Shown here: piece by piece, positions 11,943-21,723 of the stretch
How positions within the stretch are numbered: position 1 is the stretch's first letter
How the letters are laid out: every line of letters starts with the position of its first letter
Source: Opitutaceae bacterium
GTDB lineage: Bacteria > Verrucomicrobiota > Verrucomicrobiia > Opitutales > Opitutaceae
Length of the DNA: 64,000 nucleotides
Direction of reading: 5' to 3'
Assembly (NCBI GenBank): GCA_005792355.1
Contig: SXSC01000282.1
Coordinates: forward strand, 18,187 to 82,186
The notes under the pieces: model-generated
What the model was told of the DNA's origin: nothing
The model's database searches: none
The model's input: only the letters and a program-made list of their open reading frames with translations
Made by a program: the position numbers and the translations under genes

Positions 11943-12716
11943 TTAGCCCCGGGGGGAGACGGTGAAGTTGTAGGTGTTGGTGGCCGTCGCGTTCTTCACG
12001 TTGATCTGGCTGCCCGTGTGAATAAGCTCACCCTTGAGGATGATGCTGCGATTGTAGAAATTGTAGAAAAGACCCCAGGACTGAAACACGGCCGGGTTGC
12101 TGGCCGGCACTTGCACGAGCGTGGGAGAGAGCACGCCGACCGACTCCAGGACAATCGGGTAGGATGTCGGGTTGCCGATCTCGGGGATCAATCGAAACAC
12201 CGGCAGGAGGGAACTCGGCGTGATGGGCAGGTCGATCTTTCGCACGGCTCCGCGATTGAAGGACTTGCCGCCGGCCGCGGGTGTCGGGGTCGAGGTTCCA
12301 GGTACGCGGAAGTAAATTATCAGTCGCGAGATCTTCCGGTCGTCGGCCGGATCCTTGTAGACGAGCACCATGCAGTCTCCGGAGTACCCGTCGGTCAGCG
12401 ACGTGTCGGTCATCGTGGTGGTGAAGCCTTGGTCCGGATCATTTGGGTCAACCAGGGTGTCGACGGACCGACTGAGGTTGGAATACGATGGGAAGATGCG
12501 AAAGTAGTTCGCATACGTCGCGTTTTCCGTCATCTCCCCCGTGAATTTTCTCAGATCCTTGTTCACGAGAAGTTTTCCGATGTCGTAGTGGTAGACGCTC
12601 AACACCTGAATAAACACCCCGAGAATGCCGGCGGAAACCATGGCAAACATCGTGGTGGAAACGAGAATTTCAACGAGGGTGAAGGCTCGGCGGTGGGATC
12701 GGTTGGGAAATTTCAT
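11943..12716 (-). CDS. Prepilin-type N-terminal cleavage/methylation domain protein, PilW-like (module A)
   Basis: RRAFTLVEILVSTTMFAMVSAGILGVFIQ. Confidence 0.88.
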   Translation of the reverse strand: MKFPNRSHRRAFTLVEILVSTTMFAMVSAGILGVFIQVLSVYHYDIGKLLVNKDLRKFTGEMTENATYANYFRIFPSYSNLSRSVDTLVDPNDPDQGFTTTMTDTSLTDGYSGDCMVLVYKDPADDRKISRLIIYFRVPGTSTPTPAAGGKSFNRGAVRKIDLPITPSSLLPVFRLIPEIGNPTSYPIVLESVGVLSPTLVQVPASNPAVFQSWGLFYNFYNRSIILKGELIHTGSQINVKNATATNTYNFTVSPRG

Positions 12717-12728
12717 GGCGGCAAGGAG

Positions 12729-13352
12729 TCAGAAGGAAGGCACGACACTACGAATGGTGCGGATCGAGCCGCGGGTCTGCCGCAGGCGGCCGCCGTCGCG
12801 GAAGGAGTAGGTGTAGATCATCGTGATGGACTTGGCGTTCGTGACGTTGGTCGCGGTGCCGGAAAGATCCTTGATCCAGATCCAGATGTTCAGCGTGAGC
12901 GTGTCCGAAGGGTTGACGGCGGGGTATTTGATCACGATCGACTTGTTGTTGTCGACGGCCCCGGTCGGAGTCGCGCCGAGGGCGGGCATGGTCGCGGGCG
13001 GACTGCCGTTGGAAAGCGTGAGCGGGTCGGTGGTGGCCTCGTCGAGCTGGGTGGCGACGGTCACGGTCCCGGAGGCCGGCGACACCGTGAGCGAGTCGTA
13101 GTCCATGCTCTTCATCTGTTCCAGGTAACCTTGCACGATGTTGATCGCGGAATTCTGAAGGATGCTCCCCTCGGAAAGCCGGCGGGTCTGGATAATCATC
13201 GCGAGCAGGCCGCCCATGACGATGGCCATGACGGCCGAGGCCATCATGATTTCGACAAGTGTGAAGGCGTGGCGGCGGCGGTCGGCGGGCATCCCACTCG
13301 AGCCGCAAGCGAAACGGACGCAGGTTCTGACCAGAGGGCGGGATAAGTTCAC
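12729..13352 (-). CDS. Prepilin-type N-terminal cleavage/methylation domain protein, PilV-like (module A); true start may be downstream near 13294
   Basis: RRHAFTLVEIMMASAVMAIVMGGLLAMIIQTRRLSEGS. Confidence 0.88.
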   Translation of the reverse strand: MNLSRPLVRTCVRFACGSSGMPADRRRHAFTLVEIMMASAVMAIVMGGLLAMIIQTRRLSEGSILQNSAINIVQGYLEQMKSMDYDSLTVSPASGTVTVATQLDEATTDPLTLSNGSPPATMPALGATPTGAVDNNKSIVIKYPAVNPSDTLTLNIWIWIKDLSGTATNVTNAKSITMIYTYSFRDGGRLRQTRGSIRTIRSVVPSF

Positions 13353-13398
13353 GCCGTCAGTATACAGGAAGTTCGGGCATGATAGTAGAGGTCTTTAG

Positions 13399-13429
13399 CC
13401 ACCTATAAAAATAGGTCCAAATGGCCCTA
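13399..13429. promoter_or_regulatory. CCACCTA-N6-TAGGTCC plus third half-site GGCCCTA, between module A and the TPR gene
   Basis: CCACCTATAAAAATAGGTCCAAATGGCCCTA; CCTA-N6-TAGG-N10-CCTA spacing. Confidence 0.5.
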
Positions 13430-13493
13430 ATTTCACCGGGTCGACTCCGACGCTGGCATTGCCCGGCGGAGAAAAATCTGCTGATTCGGCGGC

Positions 13494-15305
13494 GTGGCCG
13501 AACCTACCGACCCGTCAACAACGCTGCTTGCCCGGCCCGCGGTGGCGGCGGTGATCGTTGTGGTGGCGGCGCTGCTGGCCTATCAAAATAGTTTCTCGGG
13601 TGCGTTCACCCTCGATGACTTCGATGCGATCAAGGAAAACGCCTCGATCCGGCAACTGTGGCCGCTGTGGCCGGCGCTGTCGCCGCCGTCCGAGGCCGGC
13701 GTGGGCGGGCGACCCTTCGCGAATCTGACCTTCGCGCTCAACTACGCGATGAGCGGCACCGAGGTGTGGAGTTACCACGCGGTGAACCTGCTGATCCACG
13801 CGTCCGCGGCGCTGGCGCTGCTGGGCGTGGTCCGGCGGACCCTGCTGCTTCCCCGCCTGCGGGAACAGGTCGGCGCCGGGGCGGCTCCGCTGGCGCTGGC
13901 GAGCGCCGTCCTGTGGGTGGTGCATCCGTTGCAGACCGCCGCCGTCGATTATCTTTCTCAGCGCACGGAAGTGCTGATGAGCCTCTGCTACCTGCTCACG
14001 CTTTACGGATTCATCCGCGGGGTGGAGGGCGGGGCGAAGGGTTGGGGGGTGTTCGCGGTCGTCGCGTGCACGCTTGGCATGGCCAGCAAGGAGGTGATGG
14101 TGACGGCGCCGCTGATGGTTTTCATCTACGATCGCGCGTTTGTTGCCGGATCCTGGCGCGAGGCGTGGCGGGCGAGGCACGGGGTGCATCTCGCGCTGGC
14201 GGCCACGTGGCTGGTGCTGGCGTACCTGATGATCTCCTCGCCTTTGACGGAGCGCGGGGTCGGGTTTGGCCGGGGAGTCACCACGCTGGAATATGCGTTC
14301 ACGGAGTCCCGCGCGGTGTTGGTTTACCTGGGACTGGCGGTCTGGCCGGGTTCGTTGGTGTTCGATCACGGCTGGCCCTTCCTGACGGCCCGGGAGGCGT
14401 GGCCGTATGCGATCGGGCTGGGTGGCGTGCTCACCGTGGTGGCGTACGCGTGGTGGCGCTGGCCGCGGGCGGGTTTCTGCGCCGCGTGGTTCTTGGTGCT
14501 GCTCGCGCCGTCATCGAGTGTGGTGCCGATCATTCAGCAACCGGTCGCGGAAAGCCGGCCCTATCTGGCGCTGGCGGGGCTGGTCACGCTCGGGGTCTAC
14601 GCGGCTTTCCGGGTGGTCGGACCGCGGATCTGGTTGTGGTGTGGCCTGCTTGCCGTGGCGGGCATCGGACTCACCGCGATGCGCAACCTCGACTACGTCG
14701 ACGAAGTCACGCTTTGGACGGATACGATCGTGAAGCGGCCGAAAAACGCGCGCGCCCACTCCAACCTGGCCGCGGCCCTCGCGCGCCTGAAGCGGATCGA
14801 TGAGGCGGCGGTGCATGCGGGAGCGGCCGTGAAACTGCAGCCCCGATCGTATTTCGCGCGGACCAATCTGGGGGCGGCGCTGCTGCAAGGAGGATTGGTG
14901 CGGGAATCGATTCCGCACTTCGAGGCCGCCCTGCGGGCGCAGCCCCAGTCGTTGATCGCGCACCTGAATCTGGGCGACGCGCTCGTGCAACTGGGCAGGT
15001 TCCCGGAGGCGATGGCCCACTACGAGCAGGCACTCGCGATCAATCCGGAGCAGCCAAAAGTGCATCGCAACTACAGCGTCGCCCTGCGACTGGAAGATCG
15101 GATGGACGATGCGATCGCACACGCCCGGTCGGCGGTGCGGTTCGACCCGGAGAATGCCGACGGGCACTACAATCTCGGCAGCATCCTGCTGCAGGCGAAC
15201 CGCGTCGCCGAGGCGATGCCGTACCTGGAGAAAGCGCTGCGGTTGCGGCCGAATTTTCCCGACGCCATCCGCAATCTCGAGTATGCCCGGAAGATGCTCC
15301 GCTGA
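13494..15305 (+). CDS. Polytopic membrane protein with C-terminal TPRs, TMTC/GT-C glycosyltransferase-like (GTG start)
   Basis: YQNSFSGAFTLDDFDAIKENASIRQ...GRPFANLTFALNYAMSGTEVWSYHAVNLLIH matches the TMTC N-terminal pattern; several TM segments; TPRs from about residue 420. Confidence 0.8.
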   Translation: MAEPTDPSTTLLARPAVAAVIVVVAALLAYQNSFSGAFTLDDFDAIKENASIRQLWPLWPALSPPSEAGVGGRPFANLTFALNYAMSGTEVWSYHAVNLLIHASAALALLGVVRRTLLLPRLREQVGAGAAPLALASAVLWVVHPLQTAAVDYLSQRTEVLMSLCYLLTLYGFIRGVEGGAKGWGVFAVVACTLGMASKEVMVTAPLMVFIYDRAFVAGSWREAWRARHGVHLALAATWLVLAYLMISSPLTERGVGFGRGVTTLEYAFTESRAVLVYLGLAVWPGSLVFDHGWPFLTAREAWPYAIGLGGVLTVVAYAWWRWPRAGFCAAWFLVLLAPSSSVVPIIQQPVAESRPYLALAGLVTLGVYAAFRVVGPRIWLWCGLLAVAGIGLTAMRNLDYVDEVTLWTDTIVKRPKNARAHSNLAAALARLKRIDEAAVHAGAAVKLQPRSYFARTNLGAALLQGGLVRESIPHFEAALRAQPQSLIAHLNLGDALVQLGRFPEAMAHYEQALAINPEQPKVHRNYSVALRLEDRMDDAIAHARSAVRFDPENADGHYNLGSILLQANRVAEAMPYLEKALRLRPNFPDAIRNLEYARKMLR

Positions 15306-15317
15306 ACCGGGCGCCGG

Positions 15318-16949
15318 TCAATAACCCAGCTGCGTCGCGTACCAGGCGCGTTCGGCGGCGGTCTGCAGTTCGCGCCACACGGTGAGAGACCAGGGTTTGG
15401 CGCTGGCGATGCGGGCGAGCGATTCGTCGTAGTGGAAATTCATGTGACCGTTGGAAGTGACGGTCTTCCCGACGAATGAACCGTGAAAGCCGCCAGCGGC
15501 GGCACTGCTGCCGCCGCCGTTGCCGGTGATTGCGGAGTTGGGTGCGAAGATGCAGGCTCGGATGTTTTCGTTGCCGTTGATCGTGGTGTCGGCCGTCGTG
15601 GTGGTGTAGAGCTGCAGCGCGCCCGCCCAGGCGTTGTTGACGTACTTGGTTTTGTTCGAGCCGGTGGTGACCATAATGGAGCCGTCCGTATAAACGAACA
15701 ACGAGGCGGGGGTTGGAATGGGGACGGTGGGAGCGGGGATGGTGATCGTGCCGGCCACCGCTGAGTTTCCGCTGCCCACAATAGTCACTTTTTTCCCGGC
15801 TTCGACGGTAGTGGTTGAGCCGAATGAAGCAGCCACGACAAAATAGTAGTAGCGACCGTCAGCGGTGTTTGCGAGGTCTCCGATGCGCGGCAACGTGGCA
15901 GGCACCGCGCTGCCGATGTTGTAATATTTGTCGAGTGAAGCGGTGGTCGGATAGGCCGGCATCGAGAACTGGTAGCTGAAATTGTAGTTCTTGGTGCCGT
16001 TGACCGTGCCGGTGTTGCCGTAGGCGACTGCCGAGCCCAACGACAGGGTGCCATTCACCACGCCGTTGGCACCAAGGTCGACCGTCCCCGTGAGGTCGGC
16101 GACCGTGGTGTTGGCCCGCGCCCCCGCGACGGTATAAGCGGTCCACGGCCCTGTGAGACTGTTGCTGGGATTCGAATTCCAACTATCCGCCATGGGATTG
16201 CCGTTCCAATTGATGCCGTTTTTCGCCACGACGCCGTTAACAAAGGGACCGTTAAACCGGAGCGTGACCTGGATGATCTTGATCACGGGGGTGCCACTGT
16301 CGTAGGGAGTGATCGTGGATTGGGCCACGATCAGGGGATTCCCGTCGTAGCCGTCGTAGCCGGCGACATAGACCTTGACGCTGCCGGTCGCGTTTTGGTC
16401 GAGCGGGAAGGTGGCGAGGGTGCGCCGGGCGGAACGGACGGTCGCGGACGCGGTTGCCCCGGCGCCGCCGCCGCCGGAGAGAGCCACGGTTGGGGGGGAG
16501 GTGTAAGCCGAACCACCGTTGGTGACGGAGATCGCCGTGACCCGACCACCGGCGACCGTGACCGTGGCCGTGGCTCCGCTGCCGCCGCCGCCGCTGAGCG
16601 TCACGGTCGGCGCCGAAGTGTAACCCGTGCCGCCGCTGCGGACGATGACGGCCGCCAGCTTGGTGTGGTCGCGGGTCCAACCGGACCAGGCGGTGTCCAC
16701 CGCCACGCCGGCGCCCATCTGATTGAAACTCCAGACCGCCTCCTCCAGCCCGGCCTCCACGAGATTGCTCGCGGTATTGGCAAACATAGTACGCTGGGCC
16801 AGTTTCAGTGAATTGGTGCACAGCTTGATGTAGCTGACGAGCGAAACACTGATGATGGCCGCGAGCATCAGCGCCACGATCAGCACGCTGGCGCGGCGGG
16901 GCCGGGCCCGGAGGCCGGAACGCGCGGGCGGTGCGTCGGTCGTGTTCAT
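15318..16949 (-). CDS. PilX-like pilus assembly protein (module B)
   Basis: RRASVLIVALMLAAIISVSLVSYIKL...NLVEAGLEEAVWSFNQM; C-terminal MNFHYDESLARI..WSLTVWRELQTAAERAWYATQ. Confidence 0.78.
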   Translation of the reverse strand: MNTTDAPPARSGLRARPRRASVLIVALMLAAIISVSLVSYIKLCTNSLKLAQRTMFANTASNLVEAGLEEAVWSFNQMGAGVAVDTAWSGWTRDHTKLAAVIVRSGGTGYTSAPTVTLSGGGGSGATATVTVAGGRVTAISVTNGGSAYTSPPTVALSGGGGAGATASATVRSARRTLATFPLDQNATGSVKVYVAGYDGYDGNPLIVAQSTITPYDSGTPVIKIIQVTLRFNGPFVNGVVAKNGINWNGNPMADSWNSNPSNSLTGPWTAYTVAGARANTTVADLTGTVDLGANGVVNGTLSLGSAVAYGNTGTVNGTKNYNFSYQFSMPAYPTTASLDKYYNIGSAVPATLPRIGDLANTADGRYYYFVVAASFGSTTTVEAGKKVTIVGSGNSAVAGTITIPAPTVPIPTPASLFVYTDGSIMVTTGSNKTKYVNNAWAGALQLYTTTTADTTINGNENIRACIFAPNSAITGNGGGSSAAAGGFHGSFVGKTVTSNGHMNFHYDESLARIASAKPWSLTVWRELQTAAERAWYATQLGY

Positions 16950-17620
16950 AGGGAGATGTTCCGCATGGTGAAGGAGGCCGAAACCACGTTTTCATTGGCC
17001 GCGACCGTGCCCGAGGCCGCGCCCCGGACATTGATGGAGACCTGAATGTGCTTGGTCGTGCTGTCGCTGACAGTGGTGGCGGGGATGAGGGCGCCGACTT
17101 GGTCATGCCGGGAAAAGGTCAGGCTGGTGACCTTGAGGTTGAGCGCGGCGTTGCCGGTCCGACCGACGAGCAACCGCTGCCCCGCTGGAGGGGTTCCGCT
17201 CCCGGGTGCGACATAGACTTGGCCGGTGGTGGTGCCGTCACCCGGCAGGAGGTAGAACACCTGGTTGGTGCTGTCGTAACCGTACGTCACCTTGTTACTG
17301 GTGGTCGTGTAGTTGTGGGGCACCGTGAGCGTGACCGAGGTCCTGGTGGTGGACACGCCCACCGACCGGGTGGAGTCGGTTGAGGTCATCTCGCTCGCCA
17401 TGCGCGCGTCGATCCCCAGTTGCTCGAACGCCTGGCGCGTTTGCGATTCCATCTGCGCGTAATTTTGCGCCCGCACTCCGCTGCGCAGCAGCATCGTAAA
17501 AGTGCTGAGGACACCGGCCAACACCATCGAGCCGAGCGTGCCTCCAATCAGCATCTCGACCAACGTAAAGCCCGTCGGCGGACGCGGGCGTGCCCGGCGG
17601 CTAGCTTGAAAAATAGTCAT
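16946..17620 (-). CDS. PilW-like prepilin (module B)
   Basis: TGFTLVEMLIGGTLGSMVLAGVLSTFTMLLRSGV; ATGA overlap with downstream gene. Confidence 0.88.
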   Translation of the reverse strand: MTIFQASRRARPRPPTGFTLVEMLIGGTLGSMVLAGVLSTFTMLLRSGVRAQNYAQMESQTRQAFEQLGIDARMASEMTSTDSTRSVGVSTTRTSVTLTVPHNYTTTSNKVTYGYDSTNQVFYLLPGDGTTTGQVYVAPGSGTPPAGQRLLVGRTGNAALNLKVTSLTFSRHDQVGALIPATTVSDSTTKHIQVSINVRGAASGTVAANENVVSASFTMRNISL

Positions 17621-18068
17621 ACAGCCCGTTTTGCCCATAATAAGTGACGTAGCTCCGCGACAGCGAGCGGCCGTCGTAGCTCCGCCACGTGACCGTGAGC
17701 GTGATCTTGACCATGCCGGCATTCGTCCCGGTGTGCACCGCGGTGGCGGTGCGGGTCATGCCGGTGAAGCGGGCGCCGATATGCGTGCTCGTGAAGGTGC
17801 TGTCGATCGCGACCGCCGTCGCAGTGGCCGGGTAGTTGCCGACCGTGGTCCAGTTGAGCAACCGCATCTTCTCAAATTCGTTTTGCATGATCTGCGCGGC
17901 GTAGGTGATGTTGCGCGCGGTATCGAGCGCGAGAAACGCGCTCTGCATCACGGTGATCGAGGAGGTGAGCGCGAAGGCCATGACCGCGGCGGCGATCCCA
18001 ACCTCAAAAATGGTAAACCCGCGCTGGCGGCGGCGGGACAACGGGCGGGAGGAGAGGTCGCGGGGCAT
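17601..18068 (-). CDS. PilV-like prepilin (module B)
   Basis: QRGFTIFEVGIAAAVMAFALTSSITVMQSAFLALDTARNITYAAQIMQNEFEKMRLLNW. Confidence 0.88.
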   Translation of the reverse strand: MPRDLSSRPLSRRRQRGFTIFEVGIAAAVMAFALTSSITVMQSAFLALDTARNITYAAQIMQNEFEKMRLLNWTTVGNYPATATAVAIDSTFTSTHIGARFTGMTRTATAVHTGTNAGMVKITLTVTWRSYDGRSLSRSYVTYYGQNGLYDYFSS

Positions 18069-18077
18069 AGACGGAAA

Positions 18078-19619
18078 TCACGGGTCCACCACGTCGGAAT
18101 AGTCATTATTGACGAACTGGGCGGTGTAGCGATTGCGGTCGTCGGCGGTCGTGAGCTCTTTCCATTTGGAAACCCGGAAGGGGTTGCCGCCGCCGAAATT
18201 CCCGAGGGACTCATCATAGTGAAAATTGGCGTTGCCGGTCAAAGTGATGTTATTAGCGACGACCGATCCAGAAATGCTGCCGTTCCCGGTGATCGTGACA
18301 TTGCCCTGCGGGGCATAGATGATGCCGCTGATAGTGCCCTGGCCGCTGACGCTGATGTCCTGAACTCCGGTCGTCTTCGTGCCCCAAATCTGAAAATTGA
18401 TTGGCTGCTTGGCTTCCGCATCGTCAATCTTTCCGTTGCCATTCGTATCGACGCCATTGACCGCTCCCTGGCCGGTGAGCTTGATGTCGCCGGCGGTGTA
18501 GATTGCGAGGGATCCCCCGGTCGGAAGATCGATCATGCCGGAGCCGCCGCCGACATCAACGGCGAGCTTCTTGGGACTCGTCGTCGACGTCTCGGTGAGC
18601 TTGAGCACGACCTTGCCGGTGATGCGCAAATTGCCGCTGTTAAGATTAATTCTGGTGGCAAAGTAATAGTAATTCCCGTCGGCGTCGGCGCGCGCTGCCG
18701 CCACGTCCGCCGCCAGCGGCAACTCCAAGGAGGCTCCGCCGGTGCCGCCGATGACGGTGTCGGGCACGGTGAGATACGTCTTCGTCGGTGCGGCCACGGG
18801 ATCGAAACTCGCCGAGAAGTCCGTTGAAATCCGCGCCGGATCGACATTGCCCGGCGGGGAACCCGTCCCGCGAACCGATCCCCCGCTGCCGATGGTGCTG
18901 GTTGGGTCGACCCCACCGGTGGAAACAAACCCCCAGACGTCGGCTTGTTTGATGAGGACGGCATCAACGCCCACGGAGATGCTGCCGACGCTTCCGTTGT
19001 CTTTCGCCGCTTCATTTGGCCAGACCCCAGGAGTCGGATCCGCTGGGTAACGCTCGGCGGCGGTTAGGGGATCGTTGTCGGGATCTGAATTCCAACTATC
19101 CACCGAGGTGTTGGTCCCATTGAAGACCACGCTGTTCTTGGCGACGAGCCCATTGGCGAACTTGGAGGTCTTTTTCAGGGTGACCTCGATCCATTTTTCA
19201 ATGGGGGCGGCACTTGTCCCGCCAAGCGTGATGCTGGCTCGGACCGCGATGATGGGCGCGACGACGCCCTTGTAGTTTTGGACATAGACGCGCACGTATC
19301 CGGTGGCATTTTGGTCGAACCGGTAGTCCGACCATCGGCGCCAGGCATCGGAGGTGCTGGCCGAGCCGTTGTTCCGCCACCGTGGCCAGGTATAGCCCTC
19401 ATCGGCGATCATCCGGTTGATGGAGTACATCGCCTCCTCGAGGCCGTTTTCGGCCAGATTGATCGCCGCGTTGTTGTAGAGGGCTCGATTGGAGATGGTC
19501 AGGCTTGTGCGGGCCAGGTGCAGATAGCTGACGAGCGAAATGCCGATCACGGAACACAGAAGCAGTGCCACAATCAGCAGAGAGCCGCGATTCAGGTGGG
19601 AAGATCGGGTGGAACGCAT
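18078..19619 (-). CDS. PilX-like pilus assembly protein (module C)
   Basis: NRGSLLIVALLLCSVIGISLVSYLHLARTSL...INLAENGLEEAMYSINRM; C-terminal NFHYDESLGNF..NPFRVSKWKELTTADDRNRYTAQ parallels module B. Confidence 0.78.
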   Translation of the reverse strand: MRSTRSSHLNRGSLLIVALLLCSVIGISLVSYLHLARTSLTISNRALYNNAAINLAENGLEEAMYSINRMIADEGYTWPRWRNNGSASTSDAWRRWSDYRFDQNATGYVRVYVQNYKGVVAPIIAVRASITLGGTSAAPIEKWIEVTLKKTSKFANGLVAKNSVVFNGTNTSVDSWNSDPDNDPLTAAERYPADPTPGVWPNEAAKDNGSVGSISVGVDAVLIKQADVWGFVSTGGVDPTSTIGSGGSVRGTGSPPGNVDPARISTDFSASFDPVAAPTKTYLTVPDTVIGGTGGASLELPLAADVAAARADADGNYYYFATRINLNSGNLRITGKVVLKLTETSTTSPKKLAVDVGGGSGMIDLPTGGSLAIYTAGDIKLTGQGAVNGVDTNGNGKIDDAEAKQPINFQIWGTKTTGVQDISVSGQGTISGIIYAPQGNVTITGNGSISGSVVANNITLTGNANFHYDESLGNFGGGNPFRVSKWKELTTADDRNRYTAQFVNNDYSDVVDP

Positions 19620-19635
19620 GGCGGGCGGGAACGAA

Positions 19636-20271
19636 TCAGGCGGTGACGATCTTGTTGCGGAGGATGAAACGGGCGGAGAGCACCGTGTTCGAGGCACCGA
19701 TCTGACTCCGGCGCTCCCGGCCCAGGCTGTTGTCCATGTACCGGGCGGCCTCGAGTGAAATTTGGAGCTGCTTGGTAGACTTGCCCGCGGCCGTGAGGGC
19801 GGCGGCGGTATTGAAGGAGGTAATGGGAGTCCCGGTGATTGTGTACCCCTTGAACTGGAACGTCGTGACATCGGTGACCAACAGACGTGTCGAGGTGACG
19901 CTGGTGAGAGGGTCAGTTACCCGGCGGAAAAACGTCTTCGCGACGCTGTCATAGCCATAGGTCACGGGGATGGTATTAACGGTGAGCGAAACGTTGTTCG
20001 CGTCGGCCCACGTGATCGCGCTGGCCTGGCGGACATCCTCGGCGAAGAGTTCCAAGGCTTTTCGGGCCTGCCCCTCCATGTCGTTATAATGTTGGATGAG
20101 CACGCCGCTGCGGACGAGAAAGACGAAGGCCGACAGCACGCCGGCCAGAATGAAAGCGGACATCGTCGTCCCGATGAGGACCTCGACGAGGGTAAACCCG
20201 GCCTTCCGGCGGCGCCCGAGCGGTTCAATTGGCTTTGGTGTAATAGTAGTCATAAAGTCCATTCTTGGCAT
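19636..20271 (-). CDS. PilW-like prepilin (module C)
   Basis: KAGFTLVEVLIGTTMSAFILAGVLSAFVFLVRSGVLIQHYNDME. Confidence 0.88.
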   Translation of the reverse strand: MPRMDFMTTITPKPIEPLGRRRKAGFTLVEVLIGTTMSAFILAGVLSAFVFLVRSGVLIQHYNDMEGQARKALELFAEDVRQASAITWADANNVSLTVNTIPVTYGYDSVAKTFFRRVTDPLTSVTSTRLLVTDVTTFQFKGYTITGTPITSFNTAAALTAAGKSTKQLQISLEAARYMDNSLGRERRSQIGASNTVLSARFILRNKIVTA

Positions 20272-20731
20272 ACATAGAGCGAAACGAACGCGTGTGACTG
20301 CGGCCGTCGTACGAACGCCACGTGACGGAAATGGTGATGTAACGCACGAAGTCTGGCCGGCGTTCGTCCCGCACCACGGTGCGGCTGACCTGGAATTTCT
20401 CCGCGAGGGCGGTGCTGGAGGAAAACATCGTCGCCAGGCTCACCGCTTCGGTTTCGGGCAGTTCAGTGATGCTGTCGATGGCGGTGGTCGACGTGTTGCT
20501 CCAGGACAACAGGCGGAGGCGCTCGATTTCGCTTTGTAAGATTTGCGAGGCGAGGGTGGTGTCACGCGCCACATCGAGGGCCTTGAAGCCGGTCTGCATC
20601 GCGATCATCGACGAGGAAATGCCGAGGGCCATGACCGTGGCGGCGAGGGACACCTCCAAGATGGTGAAGGCGCGCGTGTCTCGGAGCATTCGGCGCAGGG
20701 GAGAGGCTGGGCAAAGTCGAGCGAGGTGCAT
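20225..20731 (-). CDS. PilV-like prepilin (module C)
   Basis: TRAFTILEVSLAATVMALGISSSMIAMQTGFKALDVARDTTLASQILQSEIERLRLLSW. Confidence 0.88.
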   Translation of the reverse strand: MHLARLCPASPLRRMLRDTRAFTILEVSLAATVMALGISSSMIAMQTGFKALDVARDTTLASQILQSEIERLRLLSWSNTSTTAIDSITELPETEAVSLATMFSSSTALAEKFQVSRTVVRDERRPDFVRYITISVTWRSYDGRSHTRSFRSMYAKNGLYDYYYTKAN

Positions 20732-20791
20732 TGACCTCTCGACTATAAGGCATGCCGCGGGTGGCGGTTAGAGGCGGACGGTTTGATTTTC

Positions 20792-20812
20792 GGACCTAGC
20801 GACAATAGGCCT
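20792..20812. promoter_or_regulatory. GGACCTA-N7-TAGGCCT inverted motif upstream of the module C/B operon
   Basis: GGACCTAGCGACAATAGGCCT; on the minus strand a TATAGT -10-like box follows before the start at 20731. Confidence 0.45.
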
Positions 20813-20878
20813 GAAAGAACTGGTCACGCTGCTGCGACACCCGGAACCGGTCGGCCACGCTACGATGCGGCGATGGGG

Positions 20879-21577
20879 CTAAGGCTTGGCGGAACCCGTC
20901 TGCTGGACGTAGATCGCCGCGGCATGGGCCCGGCGTTTCACCCGCAGTTTTTCGAAGACGCTCACGAGATAGTTCTTCACGGTGTTCTCGCTGAGGGTGA
21001 GCTGCTCGCCGACCTGCTTGTTGGTCAGGCCATCGGCCACGAGTGCGAGCACGCGGCGCTCCTGCGCCGAGAGGACGGAGAGATCGGTCGCGCGATCCGT
21101 GCCGGCTCCGCCGCGCAACAGGCGCAAGACGCGCGACGTGGCGTCGGGATCGAGAATGGAGCGGCCGGCGGCGACATCCCGCAGCGCCTGCACGAGCCCG
21201 ACGGGATCGATCTCCTTCATCAGGTAGCCCTGGGCGCCGCAGGTGACCGCCTCGTAAACGAAGTTGTCGTTTGAATACGCGGTCAGCACGACGATGCGGG
21301 TCGCGGGCAGTTCCTGCAGAATCCGCCGGCAGGCGTCGAAGCCGGAGCCGTCGGGCAACCGGATGTCGAGCAGGACGAGGTCGGGTTTGTGCTTCACGCA
21401 CGCGGTGACCGCGGCCGCGACGGTGCCGGCTTCGCCGACCACGGACAGCGGCGGCTCGGTGTGGCCGGCGAGCACGGACTTGATGCCGCGACGCACGAGT
21501 TCGCTGTCGTCAACGAGCAGGATGCGGATGGGTTTCCTGGGAGATTCGGTCATAATGGAATTGGAGGGCGGTTTCAT
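20879..21577 (-). CDS. LuxR/NarL-family response regulator
   Basis: RILLVDDSELVRRGIKSVL...DLVLLDIRLPDGSGFDACRRI...LSAQERRVLALVADGLTNKQVGEQLTLSENTVKNYLVSVFEKLRV. Confidence 0.94.
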   Translation of the reverse strand: MKPPSNSIMTESPRKPIRILLVDDSELVRRGIKSVLAGHTEPPLSVVGEAGTVAAAVTACVKHKPDLVLLDIRLPDGSGFDACRRILQELPATRIVVLTAYSNDNFVYEAVTCGAQGYLMKEIDPVGLVQALRDVAAGRSILDPDATSRVLRLLRGGAGTDRATDLSVLSAQERRVLALVADGLTNKQVGEQLTLSENTVKNYLVSVFEKLRVKRRAHAAAIYVQQTGSAKP

Positions 21578-21723
21578 CCGGTCCGGAAGTAATACCGGCC
21601 GCAGGGCGAAGCGCCCGGCGAACGACGGGCGGCGCGCTGTATCAGTTATTCGAATTCGAGGGCGAAGACAAGCGAAACACCAGGGAAAAAACGACAGCAG
21701 CCCACAAATTGGAGGGCTGGTGC

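Noticed and set aside
11295-13346. 683-aa plus-strand ORF
   Set aside because: Antisense to module A prepilin genes; no recognisable domain
17631-18827. 398-aa plus-strand ORF
   Set aside because: Antisense to modules B/C prepilin and PilX-like genes
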